From the NCBI GenBank assembly GCA_902780865.1, contig CACZHC010000002.1, forward strand, positions 1 to 56,091: DNA of 56,091 nt, in the 5' to 3' direction. Positions 16,347 to 25,413 of the stretch are shown here, in pieces. Position 1 is the first letter of the stretch; every line of letters begins with the position of its first letter. This DNA is from an uncultured bacterium (GTDB taxonomy: Bacteria > Verrucomicrobiota > Kiritimatiellia > RFP12 > UBA1067). The notes beneath the pieces were generated by a model. That model was not told the origin of the DNA. It did not search any database and saw nothing but the letters and a program-made list of their open reading frames with translations. The position numbers and the translations under genes are program-made.

Positions 16347-17693
16347 ATGAGTAAAGAAGCGAACCTTAATGATTCTGAATTCCACATTGAAGATGCGAAT
16401 CAGCAGATTCCGTGCCCGCGCTGTAATGGTACTGGCAGTGAGCTGTGCGAAGACTGTGATGGTACAGGTAAGGTAAAGTGTGAGGATTGTGATGGACATG
16501 GCAAAGTCGATTGCCCAGTATGCTATTGTGGGAAAGTGACCAGGACGCGTCTGGTCAATTGCGGCGGTTGTAATGGGACAGGTGTTGTACGGTATAGCTA
16601 TGGTAATAGATCTTGCGACGAATGTGATGGCCGCGGCCAGATTGAGCAGCGATATAAAGATCTTTGCCCCAATTGTCACGGTGATTATAGACTTCACAAG
16701 ACTTGCCCCAGTTGTGACGGTAAAGGTGCGTTAGAGTGTGATGAATGTCATGGAAAAGGGAAGGACATATGTCAGTTATGTGAAGGTAAGGGAAATGTGT
16801 CCATTACAACTGTATTGGAAAAGAGCGAATGCAAAGACAGCAAGATTGTTATATCGCGGTATAGTAATGCGTTAGATGAGTTTGCTAAACATGCCGATGG
16901 CGAGTATTTATGCGCTTTAGGGCAGCTTTACTGGAGGGCAGACCATGATGATGCCACGGCTGTAAAGTATTGGAAGATGGCAGCCGACTTGGGTTCGGCC
17001 AAGGGGCAGGAACTTTGTGGCACTTGTTATTGCAGAGGAGTGGTTGGGTGTGCGGTCGATAAAGTCGCAGCGTTAAAATGGTATGAGAAAGCTGCTGAGC
17101 AAGGCAATGAGATCGCGCTGACAATCTTACCAGATTTGTATGCATATGGCCAAGGGTGCGAAGTTGATTTGGAGAAAGCGATAGGCTATTATAAGAATAT
17201 TTCTAACAAAACACCAGAAGGTGAGGTATATAAGGGTGCTGCTCTGTACGCTAAAAAACATGCCGATCTCCTGCCCAAGATATTGAATGGTGATTTGGAA
17301 GCCATGAAAGAATTGTACAAATGGCTTAAGAATAATCACAGTGTATTAAAGTGGTGGCAACGCGAGAATGCCAATTACTGGGAGAAGATGATTAAAAAGC
17401 AGGGCGGGGAAGTGGCTACTGATTCAACAAGGTCTAAAACAGAGGGGAAAACTGGTTCGGCGAGTCTCCGCGCAAATGGAGGCAAGCGGCGCTGGAAGTT
17501 CGTTCTTGTCGGTATCATCTTCGGATTGTTTGGGTTGCAGTTCGCGTATGCCCGGCGTTGGAAATTCTTCTTCGCGCATTGGGCAGCGTTGATTGCAACG
17601 CTGTTCTTCCCATTAGTGTTCACCGTGTGTCTCGGCCTTTGGTTCGGGAGCATCTTCTTTATGAAGCGCGATGGGAATGGTTACAGGATGTAA
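16347..17693 (+). CDS. DnaJ-type zinc-finger, Sel1-repeat membrane protein
   Basis: A 448-residue protein. Residues 20-155 contain about ten CxxC pairs, many in CxxCxGxG form (CPRCNGTG, CEDCDGTG, CDECDGRG, CPSCDGKG), as in the DnaJ central zinc domain but without a J domain. Residues 190-300 hold about three Sel1-like repeats (AVKYWKMAADLGSAKGQ, ALKWYEKAAEQGN, YYKNI). Residues 385-440 have two hydrophobic helices resembling a TM2-type membrane domain (GIIFGLFGLQFAYARRWK). It may be a membrane-tethered scaffold or chaperone. A strong aggagga precedes the ATG. Base composition is more AT-rich than upstream genes, suggesting transfer. Confidence 0.7.
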   Translation: MSKEANLNDSEFHIEDANQQIPCPRCNGTGSELCEDCDGTGKVKCEDCDGHGKVDCPVCYCGKVTRTRLVNCGGCNGTGVVRYSYGNRSCDECDGRGQIEQRYKDLCPNCHGDYRLHKTCPSCDGKGALECDECHGKGKDICQLCEGKGNVSITTVLEKSECKDSKIVISRYSNALDEFAKHADGEYLCALGQLYWRADHDDATAVKYWKMAADLGSAKGQELCGTCYCRGVVGCAVDKVAALKWYEKAAEQGNEIALTILPDLYAYGQGCEVDLEKAIGYYKNISNKTPEGEVYKGAALYAKKHADLLPKILNGDLEAMKELYKWLKNNHSVLKWWQRENANYWEKMIKKQGGEVATDSTRSKTEGKTGSASLRANGGKRRWKFVLVGIIFGLFGLQFAYARRWKFFFAHWAALIATLFFPLVFTVCLGLWFGSIFFMKRDGNGYRM

Positions 17694-17709
17694 AAGAGAG
17701 AGGTGCATT

Positions 17710-18756
17710 ATGTGTTGGGCCGATGTCTTGTTCTGCCCTGACGGAGTCGTCAATGGCCTGACGGCAAACAAAGTAGTCGATGCTTTGGTGGGAGAGAATA
17801 AGATTTTTCCTGCCGGGCTCGCAGAGGTCTTCAGGCGTCGATATTCTATTATGCGGGATCCCAAAGTCTTTATGCAGTCGTGTTGCGAACATCCAGAACT
17901 GTGGAAGCAGGGTAGTTTGAGACTGGCTGATGTCGGAAAATATCGCGATGCCTTATTGGAAATACCGACGCATCCGTTGTTTGACGATGATGATGAGTGG
18001 AACGAGATACTTAAATATCCATGCGTGGGACATGATTTACCTGTTTGGATGCATGGCCCTAAACCATGTAAAGATCGTCGCATCATGATTGTTTCTCAAG
18101 ACCCGTTGCGCACAGGGCATGGCACCGGGAAACTCTTGCTGTCTACGCCATTCGGGTTCCACAGTGCCGACTATCGGGATAACGACGGTGATTTGTTGAT
18201 GCATTTGGCGCTTCGACTGATGGAGAGTGGCTATGTGTTATATCTAACCGATGTAATTAAGATATATAATCGCAAGCCTGAACTGGTGAAGATAGATAAA
18301 CGGACAAGTAAAAAGAAAAGTCCCTGTAAGAATTGCGAGCACTATGAAGAGTGCAAGCGGCGCCGAGTTGAGATTGGTAGAGCCAAGAATGAAATACAGA
18401 GGAATTTCAGGGAGAGATACAAGCAGTGTCTTGCCGAGGAGGTCAGTTTATTCGATCCCGATGTGATCGTTACTTTTGGAGAGCCAGCAGCTAAAGCACT
18501 CCTCCCTGATGTGTTTTGCCGCAAGAAGAAAGAGAGCTCGGCGCGAAGCAAAATGGGGGACAAGCGGACTTTCTCAAACATGGTTGCACCAGATCCGTTG
18601 CGAGATCATTATGAAGGTAAAATAAGTTTTTCTTTTTTGCATCCATCGAGGACAAACGGCAAGGCATTGAAATTGATTGGCGGCGCAGATAGGTTTGTCG
18701 AACATTGCGCTTCTGCGCTGGACAAATTTTTCAATGAGAAGGGAGTGCGCAAATGA
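17710..18756 (+). CDS. Uracil-DNA-glycosylase-superfamily-like protein
   Basis: A 348-residue protein. The pattern resembles family 4/5 uracil-DNA glycosylases: RIMIVSQDPLRTGHGTG in place of motif 1, YLTDVIKIYN, a Cys cluster CKNCEHYEECK, the block LAEEVSLFDPDVIVTFGEPAAKALL, and a late FLHPS with the motif-2-type His. The Cys residues could bind an iron-sulphur cluster or zinc. Catalysis on uracil is not certain because motif 1 differs from the usual GEAPG. The ATG at 17710 after gagaggtg is preferred to 17671, which would overlap the previous gene. Codon use is AT-rich like its upstream neighbour. Confidence 0.6.
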   Translation: MCWADVLFCPDGVVNGLTANKVVDALVGENKIFPAGLAEVFRRRYSIMRDPKVFMQSCCEHPELWKQGSLRLADVGKYRDALLEIPTHPLFDDDDEWNEILKYPCVGHDLPVWMHGPKPCKDRRIMIVSQDPLRTGHGTGKLLLSTPFGFHSADYRDNDGDLLMHLALRLMESGYVLYLTDVIKIYNRKPELVKIDKRTSKKKSPCKNCEHYEECKRRRVEIGRAKNEIQRNFRERYKQCLAEEVSLFDPDVIVTFGEPAAKALLPDVFCRKKKESSARSKMGDKRTFSNMVAPDPLRDHYEGKISFSFLHPSRTNGKALKLIGGADRFVEHCASALDKFFNEKGVRK

Positions 18757-18917
18757 ATAACGCTGATAATGCAAAACGCGAAGCCGATGCGGAAATACTT
18801 TGCATCATCAAGCGAGAGAGCGACAGGTCCTTCAATGACTTCTTCGCTTCGCACAAGGATTCGGTTAAGACCTTTTCTTACGTTAAGAAGTTAACTGGTT
18901 CCATCCTGGATATCTAA
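18753..18917 (+). CDS. 54-residue small protein
   Basis: This frame starts with an ATGA overlap on the stop codon of the upstream gene and encodes 54 residues (MNNADNAKREADAEIL, ending KKLTGSILDI). It is charged, probably helical and has no membrane segment. The overlap and open frame support translation by coupling, but no family is recognised, so it remains a tentative gene. Confidence 0.45.
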   Translation: MNNADNAKREADAEILCIIKRESDRSFNDFFASHKDSVKTFSYVKKLTGSILDI

Positions 18918-18924
18918 TTGCATC

Positions 18925-19746
18925 GTGCGCGAAATGAAAAATAAATCTAATGAATCGAAAGAGTGTGGCAACTGGTCGCATTTGAGCGGACATGACTGGT
19001 CGTATCTTCTTGAGCATCAGCCGCGTTTCGCGGACAAGTGCGACTGGAGTAAACTTGAAGGCTGCGATTGGGCCCCCTTGCTGCGCATGCAGCCGCAGTT
19101 TGCCGCGCATTGCGACTGGAGCAAGCTGGATGGCTGCAATTGGGCGGGGCTTCTCGGATCGCAGCCGCAGTTCGCGGAGTACTGCGGTTGGGACAAGCTG
19201 GATGGAACAGACTGGGCTAACCTGATTTGCAGTGCCTATGGTCTTGAGTTTGCCAAACGCTGTGATTGGGGGAAGCTGAATGGTGAAGACTGGTCGCGGG
19301 TTCTGTCACGGCATCCGCGTTTTGCCGACAAGTGCGATTGGAGCAAACTGGACGGCTGCGACTGGGCGGACCTTCTGTCGGATCGTGCCGAGTTCGCCGA
19401 AAAATGCGATTGGGGCAAGTTGGACGCCATCAATTGGCGGCGGCTTGTCAGCATAAGGCCGGAGTTTGTCGACAGATGCGACATGGGAAAGTTCACCGGT
19501 GGGCAGATCGTCTTGTTGTTTCGCGACGGCGGACGCAGACCGGTAAGCGGTTTGGCGCACAGGGTGGACGAGTGCGACCTTTTGACGCTTACGGCGTCTG
19601 ACTGGTGCAACGTTCTCGCGGTTCGTCCTGACCTTGCCAGCGAGTTCGAGGCGTCAACACACGACTGGGCGGCGGACGAGAAGGCGGTTTCGGGGGAAGA
19701 AGTGGAGATGATACCCGCAGAGGAGTTTTTCAAAGACGGGGAGTGA
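18925..19746 (+). CDS. Protein of 24-residue CDW-x-KL-x-G-x-DW repeats
   Basis: A 273-residue protein made almost entirely of about nine tandem units, most of them 24 residues, with the pattern CDWSKLDGCDWADLL-x3-P-x-FA-x-K. Cys, the two Trp, Leu and Phe are the fixed positions; units 8 and 9 are degenerate. It has no signal peptide or membrane segment. The regular period suggests a solenoid like Sel1 or HEAT-type arrays, perhaps for protein binding. I do not know a named family. The GTG at 18925 or the ATG at 18934 could start it; no clear Shine-Dalgarno is seen. It ends the AT-rich block and is itself GC-richer. Confidence 0.75.
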   Translation: MREMKNKSNESKECGNWSHLSGHDWSYLLEHQPRFADKCDWSKLEGCDWAPLLRMQPQFAAHCDWSKLDGCNWAGLLGSQPQFAEYCGWDKLDGTDWANLICSAYGLEFAKRCDWGKLNGEDWSRVLSRHPRFADKCDWSKLDGCDWADLLSDRAEFAEKCDWGKLDAINWRRLVSIRPEFVDRCDMGKFTGGQIVLLFRDGGRRPVSGLAHRVDECDLLTLTASDWCNVLAVRPDLASEFEASTHDWAADEKAVSGEEVEMIPAEEFFKDGE

Positions 19747-19844
19747 TGTCAGTTCCAGGATGTATCGTCGAGTGTCACGAGCATCCACGAGGAGTTCGTC
19801 TAACGATTCGGTGGCTGTCCGATGCCCAATAGGTGGGCGGATTT

Positions 19845-19853
19845 TGGTATAAT
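19845..19853 (+). promoter_or_regulatory. Extended -10 promoter of the M6 protease gene
   Basis: TGGTATAAT ends 8 bases before the ATG at 19862, so this mRNA should be leaderless or nearly so. The 115 bases between the previous stop and this start hold nothing else that I recognise. Confidence 0.65.
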
Positions 19854-19861
19854 CTACGCCG

Positions 19862-22357
19862 ATGAGACGTAGTGTTACACTTGCGGCGGCGATACTCGCC
19901 GTGTTCGCGGCGATTGCCGCACCGTCGAAGAAGGGGGAGAAGGCGTCGCCTGCCAAGAACCGCGATGCCGATCGCTCTGCCGAGTTTCGCAACGGGACTA
20001 TTACGAAAACGACTGCGGCGACTTTCAAGCCGGAGCGAACGACCCCCGTGCAGACAGGAGAGTTTCAGGTCGACCTTGTCGTTATAACATTCCCCGACTG
20101 CATTCAGCCACAGTCTGTAGAGGCCGTGCGCTCGGCGCTTAACTCTCTTGATGGCTCGGCGACGATAGTCGACTACTACAAGGAATATTCGCAGGGCATA
20201 ACGTGGCCCGTCCTCGAAGTCTACCCGACAATCTACACCGCGCCCCATCCGCTTGGCTACTACTGCCGCTGGAATACGTTCGGGAACCTGATCGGATACA
20301 ACGGCGACGGCGGCGAACGCGCCCGCAAGCTGCGGGAAGATGCGCTCAAGTTCGTGCAGTCGAAGGGGAAGCTTAAGAAGAAGGGCGCGTATACGTGCTA
20401 TGTCTATTGCCGCACGGTGAACAAGGATCCGGAGCACCTTGAGCGAGTTATCCGTCCTCTCTATCCGCCAAAGCCGTCGCCGGAAGCCCTGCAGAATGGG
20501 GCGATAGACAAGCTTCCGGGATACGACCCCAAGGTCATGTGGGCCGATCCGCTGTGGCCGAACTCGATCCCGCAGGTCGCGTATCCCGGGAACGGCCGCA
20601 CGCTCGTCCACGAACTCGGGCACTGCCTCGGCTCGCCCGACTACTACCACGCCTCCGAGGAACACGACGGGCTTGAAGGTGCGCCATGTTTGCCATGGGA
20701 CTACGGCCCCACGGGACCCGCCTACTGTCGCTACATACACCACGCGTTTGTTCCCGCTGGCGCTTATCCGAAGATCGACAAGCCAGGCGAATACAAGCTC
20801 GCTCCCCGCTCCGCGAAGTTCCCGATGGGCAAGGAATCCGAGGGACTTCCGCCGCTCGGCATCTTCGTGCCGTCGACGCACCCCAACTACCTCTTCTACA
20901 TCGAGTACTGCCACAACGAACGGCCGCCCGTCGGAGACCCGTCTGCCGAGGGTCTTCTCGTCCACGTCATAAACGTCACGATGACCTCCCCGATGCTCGG
21001 GCCGCCCGATCTCTGCTATACGTACAGGAGCGGCGATCCCGACCACAAGGCGATTGGAGAGGGCGTCGCGTACTTAAGGCCCGGCGACAAGTTCGACGAG
21101 AAGAGCGACCCTGCGGCAATACTCCCGAACTTCCTCCCCGCAGGAATCGCGATATCGGACATAAAGACAGACGCCGCTTCCGGGACGTGCACCTTCAAGC
21201 TCGACATGCCCGAGTCAAAGTTCACGAAGCAGGAACTCGACTTCGCGCTTCTCCCGCAGACGGAGATCATCTCGCTCGACGCGCCAATGCCGACGTCGTT
21301 CCGCGCGAAGCTTAACGTCAAGTACAGAGGCGAGCCGCTGCTGACGGAGTACGGTTTCTGCTACGGGCTTAAGAAGGATCCGACCGAAAAGACCGGTAAG
21401 CTCTTCCCGCTCTACCACCGCGACCGATATGAAGGGCGCATAATCGACCTGAAGCCGGGAGTCACGAACTTCGTCCGCGCCTACGCCAGAAACGCGAACG
21501 GCATAAGGTACAGCAGCAACCAGAAGGGCATCGTCCTTCCGGCAGATGCGACCGGCAAGGGCGATGTGACGCTTTTCTCCGAAACCGACCACCTTCTCTC
21601 CACCTGGTACATACAGCAGTGGTATTTTGGACTTAAGAACGACGTGTACAATTCATCGAATCCGCTTTTGGCGCTTATGGCGATTGCCAACTACTACCGC
21701 GCGCTACCTGGCACCGAGAATGGCAAGGGAGATTTCGACGTGACGCGCGTCCACTCGAATCCATCCGACTCGCGCCCGAAGTTCCGGCTCGCGGAAGTCG
21801 ACCGGCTAAGGCGCGAGATGGAGGCGCTGATTAGGGAGTCGGGTCTCGGCTTCCTCGACTTTGACCAGGCGAGCGGGAACGATGATGGCAAGGGCAAGAA
21901 GAAGCCGTCGAAACCGGCGCCACGCGCCACGGGGAAGAAGAAGGGCGGGCCGGACTACGGCAAGAACGCCGCGTGGGTGGCGAAATGCGCTGCGGCGCTC
22001 AAGATCAAGTCGCCCGAGACTGTGTTTTTCAACTGCCCGACCGAGGAGGCGCTGCTTGCAAAGAAGGACGAGATCCGCCGCTGGATACTTCTCTCGCAGC
22101 CCGTCATGCTCGTTCGCCAGAGCCGTCCGCTCAATGACGAAATCTCCCAGCGCTGGCCCTTGGACATAGCGATAATCGACGGGCTTGGCTTTGATTCCGA
22201 GACGTTCCACGTCGTCTTCCCGGGCGGAAGCGACCGTGGCCGCAAGGAGCAGAAGGGCGGCTACATAAAGCTCGGCGAGCTTCTTTACCGCACATCCGAC
22301 GCGATGCTCATGTTCTACCGCCCCGGCGCCGCCGAGAGCGCGAAGAAAAAGCGGTAG
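19862..22357 (+). CDS. Secreted M6-family metalloprotease
   Basis: An 831-residue protein with a signal peptide (MRRSVTLAAAILAVFAAIAA). The zinc motif is HELGHCLGSPDYY (about residues 255-267), matching HExxHxxG-x2-D of immune-inhibitor-A-like M6 peptidases. The C-terminal quarter (from about residue 580) resembles a streptopain (C10) fold without its active site: STWYIQQWYFGLKNDVYNS and LALMAIANYY where the W-Q and Cys-containing helix should be, and DIAIIDGLGFDSETFHVVF where C10 has HA-x-ViDG then F-H-V. Between these lie a Lys-rich low-complexity linker and strands of unknown type. It is probably exported to digest host or feed protein. Confidence 0.75.
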   Translation: MRRSVTLAAAILAVFAAIAAPSKKGEKASPAKNRDADRSAEFRNGTITKTTAATFKPERTTPVQTGEFQVDLVVITFPDCIQPQSVEAVRSALNSLDGSATIVDYYKEYSQGITWPVLEVYPTIYTAPHPLGYYCRWNTFGNLIGYNGDGGERARKLREDALKFVQSKGKLKKKGAYTCYVYCRTVNKDPEHLERVIRPLYPPKPSPEALQNGAIDKLPGYDPKVMWADPLWPNSIPQVAYPGNGRTLVHELGHCLGSPDYYHASEEHDGLEGAPCLPWDYGPTGPAYCRYIHHAFVPAGAYPKIDKPGEYKLAPRSAKFPMGKESEGLPPLGIFVPSTHPNYLFYIEYCHNERPPVGDPSAEGLLVHVINVTMTSPMLGPPDLCYTYRSGDPDHKAIGEGVAYLRPGDKFDEKSDPAAILPNFLPAGIAISDIKTDAASGTCTFKLDMPESKFTKQELDFALLPQTEIISLDAPMPTSFRAKLNVKYRGEPLLTEYGFCYGLKKDPTEKTGKLFPLYHRDRYEGRIIDLKPGVTNFVRAYARNANGIRYSSNQKGIVLPADATGKGDVTLFSETDHLLSTWYIQQWYFGLKNDVYNSSNPLLALMAIANYYRALPGTENGKGDFDVTRVHSNPSDSRPKFRLAEVDRLRREMEALIRESGLGFLDFDQASGNDDGKGKKKPSKPAPRATGKKKGGPDYGKNAAWVAKCAAALKIKSPETVFFNCPTEEALLAKKDEIRRWILLSQPVMLVRQSRPLNDEISQRWPLDIAIIDGLGFDSETFHVVFPGGSDRGRKEQKGGYIKLGELLYRTSDAMLMFYRPGAAESAKKKR

Positions 22358-22406
22358 CATCCATCCCCACCCCTCATTTGGGGGGTTCTCGCCAGAAAGG
22401 CGGAAT

Positions 22407-22415
22407 TGGTAGAAT
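22407..22415 (+). promoter_or_regulatory. Extended -10-like promoter
   Basis: TGGTAGAAT resembles the extended -10 box with one change. It lies 31 bases before the ATG at 22447, leaving room for a leader with a GGAGG Shine-Dalgarno sequence (22434-22438). Upstream, cccctcatttgggg could be a weak stem for ending the previous transcript. Confidence 0.45.
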
Positions 22416-22446
22416 GTCTGCGAAAGCAATTTCGGAGGCATTCCAC

Positions 22447-25212
22447 ATGAAACGAACCCTGGCTTTTGCTCTAGTGTCCCTCGCGACCCTCGCCTTTACG
22501 TGCCTTTCCGCAGACGCGGACGTGCCGGTTCTGACGTCGTCGCTCGAGTATGTCGGCAATCCGGCGAAGAACCGCTGGCCGAAGGACGCGGACTCGTACT
22601 ATCGTGGCGCCCTCGACCTTCAGTTCCATCGCGGCGCGCTTCTCGTCGGAAGCGGCGAGGTGGAGACGAACCCGGGACCAATCCACATTTACAGCACCGA
22701 CCCTGTGACGCTGCAGCAGAAGTACGAGTACTCCGCAGGCACCGAGGCGATCTCTGGCAGCCGCGTCGCTTCATGGGGAGAGCTTCTCGTGCCCTCGCAG
22801 GACCCGCACGAGAAGGACCCCACTGTGGCAGATGTCTACATCCGCGGCACGAACGGCGCGTGGAGGCGCCACATTGGCGTAAACGACGATGTCCCCTACA
22901 AGATGACGAGTACGACCGGTTCCGTGTGGTCCTCCACGCACGTCTGGGACATGGAGGAGTTTGACGGCCGGATATTCACGGCCAGCTACCAGCTTCATTG
23001 GTCCACGAACCGCTGCGTCTCGTTCGTGAACACCGGCTCTATCACGAATGCATACAGACTCTTCGACTACATGGCTGCCGATGGAAAAAGATACCGGATG
23101 TGGTCGCTTCGCCGACAGATGCAGTTGATGCGTTTCGAGTCGGATCTCTGGGCAGTCCCCCTCTCCGTAGTCCAGCCGAATTACTCGGTCAGCGACTCAA
23201 ATCAGTACTACAACAAGCTTGAGGTGTTCCACTACAATTCCTCGACGAAGAAGTTCGACGAGGGGCGGATTCCCCTGTCGTCGCTCTTCCCGAGCATTTC
23301 GTCGAATGACTTCCGTCTCGTCCTGTCCGCCGCGGGGGCGTCTCCCTTCGACCCCCTGCCGACGGGCAAATACGACTATCTGCGAGTCCGCCTCTGGCAT
23401 ACTACGCCATTCAAGGGACGGGTCCTCTACGTCGGGAGCTACGATACGACGCAGGGGAATCCGGCGCTTACATCATACCCGCTTCCGCTGATGGGCTGCT
23501 CTGCGTACATGCAGACGTCTGGCGGCAAGAAGACACTCAAGGCGACGCGCCTTTCGTTCGACGGCGACAAGGAGGAGTACCCGTGGGACTTCGTGGTCGT
23601 GGGCGACACCGTTTACGCTCTCACCTCGAAGCCCAACGCGTCCACGAAGGTCGTGCGCCACTCTGTATGGAAGTCGACGGACGGCGTTTCTTTCTCGCGC
23701 GTCCTCTCGTTCGACTTCCACCAGAACATGATCTCGCTCGACTACCGCGACGGCTGGTTCTGGTTCGGCGTGGGTGTGAAGAACGCGACGAAGGGCTACG
23801 CCTACGACAGCAAGAAGGACGAGGCGGGCGCGATCTACCGCGTGCGGCTTCCGCAGGAGCCGACATCCGTCGAGGCGGTCAACCCGCCTGCGACGATCGA
23901 GGAGGGCGGCACCACGGCCGTTTCCTTCCGCCTTACGGCGCAGCCCGCGTCGAACCTCGTGCTGCGCGTCGCCGCGCGCGCGAGCCAGAACGTGACGCTC
24001 GACAAGTCTTCGCTCACGTTCACCACGTCGAACTGGTCAACTCCCCAGACGATCACTGTTTCGCTCGCGGACGACGACGTTCCGGACGAGACGCCGATCG
24101 TCGTGACATGCGGCGTCGATTCGCAAGACATTGAGCGTGGCGATTTCATAAGCGCAGAGGTGACGTCCGCGCCAGTAGTGCTGTCGCCGATCGAGGACGA
24201 CTATCCGATCCTCGTCAACTACGAGTCGAGCGTGGCGACGATCACTTCGCTGGCATACCGCGTCTCGATCGCCTCGTTCGGCGCGTACGCCGGCGAGGCG
24301 GCAACGTCCGCGTCCGTTTCGGTGAGCGTCTACACGAACGCCGCGCTTACCGCGCTCGCAGGCGAGACTCGCGGCACGATTGCCGCGACGGGCGCGACGA
24401 ACACCTTTGCCGTGGCGGGGCTCAGGCGCGGCGAACGCTACTGGCTCGTCGCGAGGGTCGTCTCGCTGCCGCAAGTCGTGCGCACTTTCACGGCGGATCG
24501 GACGCTGCCGATTGCCGACGCTGCGGACCTCGTAAACCTATTGCAGGACGAAAGCAACCGCGGGACGGTCACGTCAAACGCGAAGTCCGACGCACAGCCT
24601 CCGAACGCCTACGACAACAAGACCACGAAGTTCGGCGGCTATTCCTTGCCAGTGTACCTGACATACCAGTTCAAGACGGCGCAGGTCGTGAACGGAATCG
24701 GCGTTAAGTCAATCGCCAACGGAGAAGCGTCGCAGCACCCGACGTCGATCAAGCTATACGGGTCTAACACCACGAATAACTTCGAGCTCATCTTCTCGCG
24801 CACAGGCGAGACCGGCTGGAGCTTCAGCGAATGGCGGCGTTGGATCGTGGCGAACACGAACGCCTACAGCTACTACAAGATCACGATATCCTGCTCTGCG
24901 AAGCCTTGCTTCGTCCAGGAGCTTGCGCTCTACGGCCTTGACCTCGGCGAGCCCGCCGTTGTCGTGCCGCAGCCCGAGTTTTCCACGGGCGGCGCGCCTG
25001 CGCCGCACTTCGACGACCAGGGGAGCTTTGTCGTGTCCATTGGGAACGCCGTGAAGGGTGGGCGCTACCGGGTCTACGCCACGGAGTCGCTTTCCGAGCC
25101 GTTTAAGCCAGTCGGGGAGATCGTCGTTGCTTCTGCGGACGGTGTGCTGGACTTTGCGGTAGAGACTGCCGGCAAGCCGTCGCTCTTCATTAAAGTGGGC
25201 TCTGCAGAGTGA
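22447..25212 (+). CDS. Secreted Calx-beta / F5-8C-like protein
   Basis: A 921-residue exported protein. The signal peptide is MKRTLAFALVSLATLAFTCL. The first 470 residues are repeated Trp/Tyr-rich strands with phrases such as SVWSSTHVWDMEEFDGR that suggest a beta-propeller. About residues 475-560 look like a Calx-beta domain (IEEGGTTAVSFRLT, then TITVSLADDDVPDE). About residues 690-820 resemble an F5/8-type C (discoidin) carbohydrate-binding domain (YLTYQFKTAQVVNGIGVKS, then YYKITISC and FVQELALYG). It is likely a cell-surface or secreted glycan-binding protein. The start at 22447 is chosen for its signal peptide and GGAGG; ATG 22414 is an alternative. Confidence 0.65.
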   Translation: MKRTLAFALVSLATLAFTCLSADADVPVLTSSLEYVGNPAKNRWPKDADSYYRGALDLQFHRGALLVGSGEVETNPGPIHIYSTDPVTLQQKYEYSAGTEAISGSRVASWGELLVPSQDPHEKDPTVADVYIRGTNGAWRRHIGVNDDVPYKMTSTTGSVWSSTHVWDMEEFDGRIFTASYQLHWSTNRCVSFVNTGSITNAYRLFDYMAADGKRYRMWSLRRQMQLMRFESDLWAVPLSVVQPNYSVSDSNQYYNKLEVFHYNSSTKKFDEGRIPLSSLFPSISSNDFRLVLSAAGASPFDPLPTGKYDYLRVRLWHTTPFKGRVLYVGSYDTTQGNPALTSYPLPLMGCSAYMQTSGGKKTLKATRLSFDGDKEEYPWDFVVVGDTVYALTSKPNASTKVVRHSVWKSTDGVSFSRVLSFDFHQNMISLDYRDGWFWFGVGVKNATKGYAYDSKKDEAGAIYRVRLPQEPTSVEAVNPPATIEEGGTTAVSFRLTAQPASNLVLRVAARASQNVTLDKSSLTFTTSNWSTPQTITVSLADDDVPDETPIVVTCGVDSQDIERGDFISAEVTSAPVVLSPIEDDYPILVNYESSVATITSLAYRVSIASFGAYAGEAATSASVSVSVYTNAALTALAGETRGTIAATGATNTFAVAGLRRGERYWLVARVVSLPQVVRTFTADRTLPIADAADLVNLLQDESNRGTVTSNAKSDAQPPNAYDNKTTKFGGYSLPVYLTYQFKTAQVVNGIGVKSIANGEASQHPTSIKLYGSNTTNNFELIFSRTGETGWSFSEWRRWIVANTNAYSYYKITISCSAKPCFVQELALYGLDLGEPAVVVPQPEFSTGGAPAPHFDDQGSFVVSIGNAVKGGRYRVYATESLSEPFKPVGEIVVASADGVLDFAVETAGKPSLFIKVGSAE

Positions 25213-25346
25213 CTTCTGCGGGCCTGGGGCGTGTCCGTTAGAAAACCTACGCTATAGTGCACTTCGTGCAGGCGCGGCTGCGATGACTCGCTTCCGTTGA
25301 AGTCAAACGCGTCTACGAAGATCGTTCCCCATTCCGTGCTGGAATG
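25213..25346. other. Gap before the GH92 promoter
   Basis: About 130 bases without a gene. A short stem TGCAC-TTC-GTGCA is seen near 25257-25270 but it lacks a T-tract, so I do not call it a terminator. Nothing else was recognised. Confidence 0.3.
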
Positions 25347-25355
25347 TGGTATAAT
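25347..25355 (+). promoter_or_regulatory. Extended -10 promoter of the GH92 gene
   Basis: TGGTATAAT is followed 9 bases later by ATG at 25365, the start of a tiny leader frame. The stretch from the box to about 25385 is nearly the same as the region before and at the start of alr (27538-27576), as if one promoter-leader unit had been copied. Confidence 0.6.
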
Positions 25356-25364
25356 TCCTCTCCA

Positions 25365-25400
25365 ATGAAAAATGATTGCAGGAATGCCGGGCAGAAATAA
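25365..25400 (+). CDS. 11-residue leader peptide (uORF)
   Basis: ATG to TAA encodes MKNDCRNAGQK. Its first seven residues are identical to the N-terminus of the alanine racemase at 27556, which has the same promoter in front. The frame stops 13 bases before the GH92 ATG. It may be a translated leader that couples to GH92, or simply a remnant of a copied start region. Confidence 0.4.
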   Translation: MKNDCRNAGQK

Positions 25401-25413
25401 AGGAGCCGTTCGA

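Noticed and set aside
22651-22680. EVETNPGP, close to the 2A ribosome-skipping motif
   Set aside because: 2A peptides act on eukaryotic ribosomes and need an upstream sequence that is absent; this is a chance match in a bacterial exported protein.
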